DNA of 30,759 bases from a virus, in the IMG/VR virus record IMGVR_UViG_3300006753_000038, positions 1 through 30,759 of that record, one strand, 5' to 3'. The notes under the pieces were generated by a model. It searched no databases. It had not been told where the DNA came from and saw only the letters and a list, made by a program, of their open reading frames with translations. Positions 1 through 7,386 of the stretch are shown here, piece after piece (within the stretch, counting starts at the first letter, position 1; every line of letters starts with the position of its first letter). The position numbers and the translations under genes are program-made.

Positions 1-420
1 CACCCTGAACTCTCCGTCTATAAGATCCTGATCTATGCCCACACCTGTCTTTGAACTGATAGTCGCTGTCAGCGTGCTAGTTGTGACATTTCCGCCTCTA
101 GACAGCGCGATCGTTGATGTATCAGCGAATTCTAGAACAGGCAGGTGCGTCAAGAATTCATTTGAAACACTGAGTAACTTATGTCTAAGCGCTACGCTTC
201 CAGCTGTCAGTGCTTCTATTATGGGTGTGTTCTTTTCTATCTTTTCTTTGCCCACAGTTCTTCCGAACTGCTGGATCACATTATAGTCACACTCATCATC
301 ACCTAACCCAAACTGATACACGTTAAAAGAACCGTCATTTTTTGCTAACGCTTGACGTCCTAAATCTGTTAAAACAGCATCAACGATGATATTGTTTGTT
401 GAATGATCTAAAAATCCCAT
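1..420 (-). CDS. Structural protein with 'FLDHST' N-terminal module (partial, runs off the window)
   Basis: The minus strand from 420 to the window edge is open for exactly 140 codons and begins MGFLDHSTNNIIVDAVLTDL, then GRQALAKNDGSFNVYQFGLG. The ATG has a clear GAGG 8 bases upstream. The N-terminal motif (F-L-D-x-x-T, then V-L-T-D-x-G-R-x-x-L-A, then a Tyr-x-Phe-Gly pattern) is widespread among marine-phage virion proteins. It is also recognisable in the 348-residue protein in this window. After residue 50 the sequence turns acidic and beta-rich (DDECDYNVIQQFGRTVGKEK; LPVLEFADTST). The C-terminal end is outside the window, so its length is unknown. It probably belongs to the same tail/neck block. 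Coding status is safe; the exact role is not known. Confidence 0.75.
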   Translation of the reverse strand, partial: MGFLDHSTNNIIVDAVLTDLGRQALAKNDGSFNVYQFGLGDDECDYNVIQQFGRTVGKEKIEKNTPIIEALTAGSVALRHKLLSVSNEFLTHLPVLEFADTSTIALSRGGNVTTSTLTATISSKTGVGIDQDLIDGEFRV

Positions 421-442
421 TTGTTATTCCTCACTTTCTGCT

Positions 443-452
443 TATAAATATA
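443..452 (-). promoter_or_regulatory. Late-promoter-like AT element before the leftmost gene
   Basis: The minus strand reads TATATTTATA here, identical to the element before gp25, and it ends 22 bases before the ATG at 420. A wider palindrome, TAAATATATATTTA, spans 445-458. On the minus strand GTAAATA at 459-453 is one base from the ATAAATA core of cyanophage late promoters. A GAGG ribosome site at 429-432 is 8 bases before the ATG. The element fits a late promoter with a short leader; orientation is ambiguous because the motif reads TATAAATA on the other strand. Confidence 0.4.
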
Positions 453-479
453 TATTTACGACGAATTAAAGTAAACATT

Positions 480-2627
480 TTATGTTCCAAACTCAAAACT
501 TAAGTTTGTCGTAGAGAAGCTCGCCGGGGAGACACCTATAGGCGCGCCGCTGAAGTCAGCTATCCTGACACCGACTATCCTATCTTTTTGTAAGTCTAAA
601 TTCATGATGTGAATTTTATATGTATCCACATTTGGATTGACCCTTAAGAAATTGACAGATAACTCTTTTTTAACGCGGTCCACCTTGCCTCGTTCTCCTC
701 GTTGACCTTTCTCATTCTTGTACACTTTGTAATACTCAGGATCAAAGAAAACTTTCATTCGTTCGTACCCGCTAACTTTTATAGCATCATCGAATGCATC
801 AACGTTCAGCAATAGATTAGGATACGGTTTCGGTGCATTTGGGCCGCTCAGGACCTTTGTTGTTAACTTATTAGTGTACTTATTATATCTCATTCTAATT
901 TGTGCGCTGTAATTTGAGCTCATCCCATGCGCATCGACGCTTGCTATTGCGTATATAGGTGTGTCTCCTAAATTAAACGTCTTGTCTAGATAGTTCACTC
1001 GAGGTTGATCAGTTCTGTGCACATTTTCTTCCAGCGCAATCTCTGCAACACCGCCTCTAATAACTGAATCGTCAAAGTCAAGCTCAGCTATCAGTGTAAA
1101 GGGTTTTCTAAGATTTTTCCTTTTGAATATCTGAAATCTTTTTATATCACGCTGAACATTCAAAGGAAACTGCCATGAAAGAAAAGGAAGTTTTCTCCTA
1201 AAGTTAAAGCCTATCCTTAGATTCTCCGGAGGCGGCGGCGGAACATACTCAGTGCAAGTAGCACTAACAGTGGCGCCTTCTGATGCGACTAACATCTTTG
1301 CAATTGCAAAAGAAGACAGTGAATTCTGAGATGCTGAAGCTGTTGATGTTGTCACAATAGTGTCAACTTCTGCAATTGTTCTTATCTTGTATATGTAGTT
1401 CCCACCGTATCGCACATCCTTATCAACTATGTACAGCCCGTTAGTATTATTTGAGTACATTGTACCCAAGAATGTTGTCGATTCATCCGTGTCAACTTCA
1501 TACTTTTGTATTATATAACCTGCTAGCTTTATTTGTGGGTACTTATCATACAAAGATTTTCTATTAGCATAGTTCTTTCGACCCTTCCTTGCTCCAAAAT
1601 TTCTTACATTCCTTGTTCTGTTAGGGTAAAGTGTCTTATCAGAAAGTGTCTTTATTTCTACTGCTTTAACTGTCATCTCATACTGTGTGTCAGATATCTT
1701 TGACGGATTAACAGTTTTCAACATTTTTGTTTTTATGCCTTCTGAGAACGAGTCAAGTGCTCTGAACTCATCTTGAAAAACTGTGTCAGGTATTCTTGTC
1801 GCGGTTTTCACTGTCTCTGATATTGTCAAATTATTAAATTGAACTGAAAAGTTTTGCTTTGTCAACGGGTCGTCTGAGAATTCTGCAATTTCTGGAGGAA
1901 CATCTGATGCTGCGAGAACATAACCTGATGATTGCATATTGCTAAGACCCTCCTTGAGTAATCGCTTGTCTTTTCCGAACAAACCTCCTTTCTCTTCAAG
2001 TGTATCATAAAGCGCCTCAGCAGCATCTTGCGGAGAACCTTCCGCTGTGACTATGTCTGTAAAAAACATTGTTGAGTTTAAAAGTGAGTATATTTCTTTT
2101 TCCTTGCCTGTGTCAATAAATTCTATTCCTGTAAAATAAGTATTTGACGATGCACCTTCAATAGTTATTTTATCTAAGTTGTCCTCGATGAATTTAGATA
2201 CTGTCGACTTTTTAATAATTCCGTATGTCTTGGGAGGTTTAAACGATAATTTCACGTATCGTGGCATCCTATCATTTGACATTTGGAAGAATATTTCATT
2301 ACTAAAGTCAACACCAAGATCGAGAATTTTATCCTTCGAAAGACCGGTACTCTTTTTTACGCGCTCGTCTTTAACAAAGTAATTATAAACAAACTCCGCC
2401 TTTGCTCTTCTAACTTCAGGAATATTAATTCTGTTAGCAGGTAGAGATACGTAACTTTCGCGGCCCGATGTTACACCTATCATGTCATGAACATCAAATT
2501 GTGGATTTTCAATCTCTACAACAGAAGACTTGTTGGTACCGGAGCGAGCTTTTCCTGACACAACTGCTGTGCTTAAAGTGCTAGAAAGTCCTTTCGACGA
2601 TGTTGATTTATTTTTTGTAATTGCCAT
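480..2627 (-). CDS. FN3-containing virion structural protein (715 residues)
   Basis: A 715-residue protein. At about residues 465-585, VPPPPPENLRIGFNFRRKLP then FLSWQFPLNVQRDIKRFQIF form a fibronectin-III-like domain introduced by a proline linker. The cluster FDDSVIRGG and the later AIASVDAHGMSSNYSAQIRM complete it. The C-terminal part (SGPNAPKPYPNLLLNVDAFD; YERMKVFFDPEYYKVY) is strongly conserved, as I recall, in structural proteins of marine T4-like phages. The N-terminal 450 residues are mixed alpha/beta without a recognised domain. There is no signal peptide or membrane segment. It follows the 1579-residue gene after 17 bases and precedes a gap that carries a promoter-like element. It is probably a tail, baseplate or neck component. 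An enzymatic role has no support. Confidence 0.72.
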   Translation of the reverse strand: MAITKNKSTSSKGLSSTLSTAVVSGKARSGTNKSSVVEIENPQFDVHDMIGVTSGRESYVSLPANRINIPEVRRAKAEFVYNYFVKDERVKKSTGLSKDKILDLGVDFSNEIFFQMSNDRMPRYVKLSFKPPKTYGIIKKSTVSKFIEDNLDKITIEGASSNTYFTGIEFIDTGKEKEIYSLLNSTMFFTDIVTAEGSPQDAAEALYDTLEEKGGLFGKDKRLLKEGLSNMQSSGYVLAASDVPPEIAEFSDDPLTKQNFSVQFNNLTISETVKTATRIPDTVFQDEFRALDSFSEGIKTKMLKTVNPSKISDTQYEMTVKAVEIKTLSDKTLYPNRTRNVRNFGARKGRKNYANRKSLYDKYPQIKLAGYIIQKYEVDTDESTTFLGTMYSNNTNGLYIVDKDVRYGGNYIYKIRTIAEVDTIVTTSTASASQNSLSSFAIAKMLVASEGATVSATCTEYVPPPPPENLRIGFNFRRKLPFLSWQFPLNVQRDIKRFQIFKRKNLRKPFTLIAELDFDDSVIRGGVAEIALEENVHRTDQPRVNYLDKTFNLGDTPIYAIASVDAHGMSSNYSAQIRMRYNKYTNKLTTKVLSGPNAPKPYPNLLLNVDAFDDAIKVSGYERMKVFFDPEYYKVYKNEKGQRGERGKVDRVKKELSVNFLRVNPNVDTYKIHIMNLDLQKDRIVGVRIADFSGAPIGVSPASFSTTNLSFEFGT

Positions 2628-2644
2628 GTAGCTACTTGCCTGTG

Positions 2645-5600
2645 TTAGTAAGCGTCATCAGGTAACAGTGAAATGTTAACATAATAAGTATACACTTCTG
2701 GGTAGTTATTAAAACAAGATGCTTTATACTTCTTTGTCACAGTTGTAATGTTATTAACCTGAGTCGATGAAGAGATATCTCCTGAAAAATCATCAACTAC
2801 GTCAGGTCTATAGAGCTTCGATGTATACTCAAATGAAGGCTCGCTCTGATATATGTCTAGCCAATCCTTTGATAGCGAGTCCTTATGAACTACGAAATCT
2901 TTTTCATTGACTAGTACTGCAAACACTCTATCAAACATTTTTGGATTAAACACTTTCTTTATCTTATTCAGGCCGCTATAAAGACTTGACGCTTTTATGA
3001 CGTTTAAAACTCTGAACATCTCTGATGATAGTAGAGGATCAAGATTAGCAGCAGGATACATTTCAGTAACTTTACCTTCCAGTGAATCATACTGCGCTTG
3101 CAATGCAGCTTGTCCCACACTTCTTGTTGCAGTTACGTTATCATGCTCTATAATATTCTTCCCTAGGAGATACGTGCGCTCCTTTATATCAATTCCTAGC
3201 GTGAGTCTATAATACAGCTTAAATGAATAATCGAACATATGATTAATAAAAACATCTTTATCATTTATCCCCTTTGCTGTCATACCCTTTCCAATAACTG
3301 CCCTAAAGTCATCTGTATACGCATCTGTTTCTAATCCAGGATTATCACCTTGATCTGTCCATCTTGTAACTGATGTGTTTTTAATAACATCAGATAGATT
3401 CCATGTCTCTTGAAAGTCTGATATATGAGATAAATGGTCTCCATTTTGATCTATATCTAGTATGTGTGCTGACATGTCAAAAATATATGCTTTGGGATAC
3501 AATAGCTCATATGAGTTTAACTGATTTTTCTTATAGACATTAATACAAATCTTTGACGAATTTAAATACTTTCTGTCTCCTGTGTCTTTGTATGCATCAA
3601 GTCTCATAGTTGCTATCATTGAATTTGTCACACCTACATGAAGAACAGTCTTATTACCTCTAAGCTCTTTTCCTCTGCCTTCTAATAGCCCATAGCCTCT
3701 CTGCGAGAGCACCTTATACATTAACTTCAATGAAGTCAAGTTATAAGTGTCATCGTAAGAGTATAGTGGTGTGCCATTAACAGACTTAAAAGATGTTAGA
3801 TAGTCTGCATACATCTGACTCACCTTCTCTTTTGTTAATAGTTTGACAGACTTACCGTATATCTTGTTTTCTCTCAGCGCTTTAATTGCAAGTGCTTTTG
3901 TTTTTGTGCCATCACCTGTCTTTATATACTTGATGAATTTATCTCGATATCGCCCTAAGTTCTTTGCGTGCGTCATAAGTGCTAAACACAGTCCAACAAT
4001 TTGTTGCTCTCTTATTTGAGCCTTTTTCACTATCTCTCTTGCTGCGTGATACGCGTGCTTATAACTGTTCTCATACCAAAGAGAAAATAACGCATTCGGG
4101 TGCGGAGGGAATGAGTATGAAGTTGCGCCATTACCCACATCCCAAAATGCATCCCCAATAGCGTTAATCTGGTCTTTATACATATGAATTTTCACATACG
4201 CATTGTTTGCACCACCAGGATTATTAGACGAAAGTCTAACAGTCGTGTATCTTTGTATACACTGTGCAGACCAGTTCCACCATACCCAAGCTCTTTGATG
4301 CATGCCGAGACTATATATTGGTCCGTAGTTTCTCACTGTTGTTCGCCATCGCCACTGGAATTTTTTGCCACTACGGATATGATTTGATGCACTGCCTATG
4401 AATGCAGATTTTTCTGTGTCAAGAAGTGTTGCAAAAAAATCATGTGAAGCATTCTCACCTATAGAATTTGACATTCTTGAGTACTCTGTTGCTCTGCTTG
4501 TTTCTGGATCGTTAGTTAGGTGTTCATCCATGAGGAAAGTATTAAATGCACCAGCATATCTACTCAGTTGCGGGCCCTGGAATGCCATTGATTCCTGCTG
4601 GTCCTGAGTTAGATTGTCTCTTGATCTAATTGATTTTGCTACTCCAATTGTGACTGCAGCGCTGGCTGCTCCAACTGCTGCGCCTATGGCTACAGGAAGC
4701 ATTACCCCCCACGCAGCTGCAAAGACGGCAAGTCCGCCACTTCCTATTGCAACAGCTGCTAATAATCCAATCGCAATAGAAGTTGCTAAAATACTACCGT
4801 CAATGTCTCTCATTCTAAAAGCATCTGCTAAGTCTGTATCACCAGACTTTTTCATTATCTTGAACGAAAAATGGCCAGCGTCCCCGAGTGCGTGCAGCGC
4901 TGAGGCCTCTTCAAACTCATCAGGCTTATTTGCTTCTCGCTGAATTACGTATTTGCTTTTTCCTAATTTGTGTAGATCTTTGTCTTTGTCAGTTAACCAA
5001 CTATGTTTGTCATCAGTTATAACAACTTTGTACTTCTCGTCATCATTCATAAAATACTTTCTGGACATAGTCTGTAACTTCTTGACTTTTGCTTGCGCAT
5101 ACAAAAGATTGATCGTTAGTTTCTCTGTTCTCGCCTCATGCGCAAAATACAGAACGTTGGCCATTGCTTCAACTTTATTCTGGTTTTCCTCAGCAGCATC
5201 TTTTGTAGCGCTAGTATCAAGTCTTGCTGTAGCTGTCCCGAGGCCTGTCCATACACCAGAGGCCAGCAGGCCGAGCAAAGATGCCTGGAAACAATTTCTT
5301 CTATTTTCAACTCCGTAGCTATACATAGCAGTATATGCTAAACCTGGGATTGCTTTTGATGTCTCAGCCCCCCGCTTTATATCCTTCCCTAGCGAGCATA
5401 GTAACGATTCAATGCAGCCAGAAGGTGATAACGCTCCTAGCGGTGTTATTTTTGAATTCTTGTTTGTTGTCAAATGACCATACCCACAATTTGTCAGCTT
5501 AAGAATATCCTCTGCAAAAGCCTCTGTCACATCCATATACATGTCGACAAATTTTGAAAATTCTTCAAACTTGATATCACCTGCTTGTAAGGCTCTATCA

Positions 5601-7384
5601 ATAAAAGCCTCTGGGCCTGTATAGAAAGAAGTGCTACCAGTTTTTGCATTTAGCTTTCCAATTGTGCTCTCTAGGGGAATATAGTTCAATCCGTCAGAAG
5701 CCTTCTCTATTCTTGATAAAAATTCACCCAAAACGCCTAAATTAGTCACATTAGCTCTAGTTCCGCGGCTTCCTCTGGGTACTCTTATAGCTGAATATTC
5801 CTTTTTACTCAGTGTATGACTTTTTATATCCTTATCGCTAGCGGCGGAATCAGGTATCATGTCACCTAGCGCGTATTTTAAGTACGATACGATTGTTGCT
5901 TTTCCTGTTGCTGACTTGGCTGATGGGTTTAGTCTACTTGAGCCGCCCTGGGGCAATACTTTGGGTAACTTAAGTTCCACATCACATCTACCTGTCATTT
6001 CATATATGCTATCAAAGGTGGCCGCAACAAGTAGCTCAGCGTATGTTCCAACAAGATCATCAGAAATTGCACCTTCAATTTTTTCAATATTCTCGTCAGA
6101 TAGAATTTGTGTCGAGCTTAATGATGTTACCCTCTCTTCAGAAGGGACAACAGCTGAGAATCTAATTTTTGACAGTCTCACCATAGCTTCTCTTAAGTCA
6201 CCTTCTTTCTGAACAATGACCTGTCCGCCGGACATACTGGTATTCTTATCATTACTCTTAAAAGACTGCAATACAGTTGCAGAGTCATTTAGTAAAATTT
6301 TTGATGCCAATGAGGTCAATAAGTTGAAGTACTCATCAATATTACTAGCAGTGCTGTCAAATGACAGACCCATATTATTCCTTATGACACCGGCACCCTT
6401 GACTGTCGTAGCAACGGATGCTGCACCGGTGCGATCACCCAACATCCCGGTATTAGAAAGCTCATCAAAATCAACTTGCATGCCACCAAATCCTATGTCT
6501 AAATCATCAAATGAAGATCCTTTCATTTCCATCATACTGAGCGAGTAATTGTCCTCTAAGTCTGACTTGATCCGTAAGATCCCGCTTAAGTACTCGATGG
6601 CATCAAGAATTATTTTTTCATATAAAATATATTCTACAATTGATTTAAGTAGAGGACTATTTTTATGTTGTGTTGCTACAGCACGAAGTGAGTTTAACTT
6701 AAAACTTTGAGTCTTGCTGACTGACAGCTTGCCTGCTGTGTGTGGCGTACTTTGAAGTTTTTTTATGATATTATTCACAGTGCCAGACATTGTTGGATTG
6801 GAAGCATCAATACAAGAGCCGATACTAATTGCTGTGTTCGGATTCGGCACGCGGGATCTTGAGACAGACAAACCTCCAGGTGACTTACTTCTACTTTTTG
6901 ACTTTGAAGATGATCCCGCACTCTTAGGCTTTGTGTTAAGCACATACTGCAACGACTTATAAAAATTATTCACATTGAAGTCTTGCGATCTAGAAAGTAG
7001 ACTAGTTGCAGTATTTAATATATACTCTCTTATCTGCCTATGCAACTCAATCAGGCGTGCACAATTTGTTACGCTTATGCTCTCTTCCTCCCCAAAATTT
7101 AAATTAATTGTTGACGAATCATCATTTTTGGCCCCCACAGCAATGGGAACAAACTCTGTGTTAGCAATCAAAAGAGCTTTTAGGGGGTTAAGCCCAGATA
7201 AGTAAAGTATCTCATAGCGATCAGCAGCATTCGCATTTGTCATCGTATCATAGCCCTCTGAGCCGAGAGATGATGAAGAATCATCAGTGAGATTTATACC
7301 TGCAAGAGTTAAGTTTACTGGTTTACTAAGGTTGTTTAAGCTTGCGCTTAAAGTAAAATTTGCGTTTGTTGGTTTAATTGACAT
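2645..7384 (-). CDS. Giant structural protein with an Ala/Gly-rich hydrophobic segment (1579 residues)
   Basis: A 1579-residue protein that I cannot place in a named family. Residues about 152-180 are a Ser/Lys/Arg tract (SKSKSRSKSPGG). Residues about 861-920 are strongly hydrophobic and small-residue-rich, e.g. ILATSIAIGLLAAVAIGSGG followed by VMLPVAIGAAVGAASAAVTI, enough for two membrane-spanning helices. A Trp-rich stretch follows at about 1005-1040 (FQWRWRTTV; RAWVWWNWSAQ). The C-terminal 120 residues, with FNPKMFDRVFAVLVNEKDF, resemble the ends of large marine-phage virion proteins. It lies in the tail/baseplate block, two bases after the FN3-like 935-residue gene. It could be a scaffold, an internal tail protein or one delivered into the host envelope; the hydrophobic pair favours the last but does not prove it. 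The coding call is firm because of length and tight packing. Confidence 0.68.
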   Translation of the reverse strand: MSIKPTNANFTLSASLNNLSKPVNLTLAGINLTDDSSSSLGSEGYDTMTNANAADRYEILYLSGLNPLKALLIANTEFVPIAVGAKNDDSSTINLNFGEEESISVTNCARLIELHRQIREYILNTATSLLSRSQDFNVNNFYKSLQYVLNTKPKSAGSSSKSKSRSKSPGGLSVSRSRVPNPNTAISIGSCIDASNPTMSGTVNNIIKKLQSTPHTAGKLSVSKTQSFKLNSLRAVATQHKNSPLLKSIVEYILYEKIILDAIEYLSGILRIKSDLEDNYSLSMMEMKGSSFDDLDIGFGGMQVDFDELSNTGMLGDRTGAASVATTVKGAGVIRNNMGLSFDSTASNIDEYFNLLTSLASKILLNDSATVLQSFKSNDKNTSMSGGQVIVQKEGDLREAMVRLSKIRFSAVVPSEERVTSLSSTQILSDENIEKIEGAISDDLVGTYAELLVAATFDSIYEMTGRCDVELKLPKVLPQGGSSRLNPSAKSATGKATIVSYLKYALGDMIPDSAASDKDIKSHTLSKKEYSAIRVPRGSRGTRANVTNLGVLGEFLSRIEKASDGLNYIPLESTIGKLNAKTGSTSFYTGPEAFIDRALQAGDIKFEEFSKFVDMYMDVTEAFAEDILKLTNCGYGHLTTNKNSKITPLGALSPSGCIESLLCSLGKDIKRGAETSKAIPGLAYTAMYSYGVENRRNCFQASLLGLLASGVWTGLGTATARLDTSATKDAAEENQNKVEAMANVLYFAHEARTEKLTINLLYAQAKVKKLQTMSRKYFMNDDEKYKVVITDDKHSWLTDKDKDLHKLGKSKYVIQREANKPDEFEEASALHALGDAGHFSFKIMKKSGDTDLADAFRMRDIDGSILATSIAIGLLAAVAIGSGGLAVFAAAWGVMLPVAIGAAVGAASAAVTIGVAKSIRSRDNLTQDQQESMAFQGPQLSRYAGAFNTFLMDEHLTNDPETSRATEYSRMSNSIGENASHDFFATLLDTEKSAFIGSASNHIRSGKKFQWRWRTTVRNYGPIYSLGMHQRAWVWWNWSAQCIQRYTTVRLSSNNPGGANNAYVKIHMYKDQINAIGDAFWDVGNGATSYSFPPHPNALFSLWYENSYKHAYHAAREIVKKAQIREQQIVGLCLALMTHAKNLGRYRDKFIKYIKTGDGTKTKALAIKALRENKIYGKSVKLLTKEKVSQMYADYLTSFKSVNGTPLYSYDDTYNLTSLKLMYKVLSQRGYGLLEGRGKELRGNKTVLHVGVTNSMIATMRLDAYKDTGDRKYLNSSKICINVYKKNQLNSYELLYPKAYIFDMSAHILDIDQNGDHLSHISDFQETWNLSDVIKNTSVTRWTDQGDNPGLETDAYTDDFRAVIGKGMTAKGINDKDVFINHMFDYSFKLYYRLTLGIDIKERTYLLGKNIIEHDNVTATRSVGQAALQAQYDSLEGKVTEMYPAANLDPLLSSEMFRVLNVIKASSLYSGLNKIKKVFNPKMFDRVFAVLVNEKDFVVHKDSLSKDWLDIYQSEPSFEYTSKLYRPDVVDDFSGDISSSTQVNNITTVTKKYKASCFNNYPEVYTYYVNISLLPDDAY

Positions 7385-7386
7385 GT

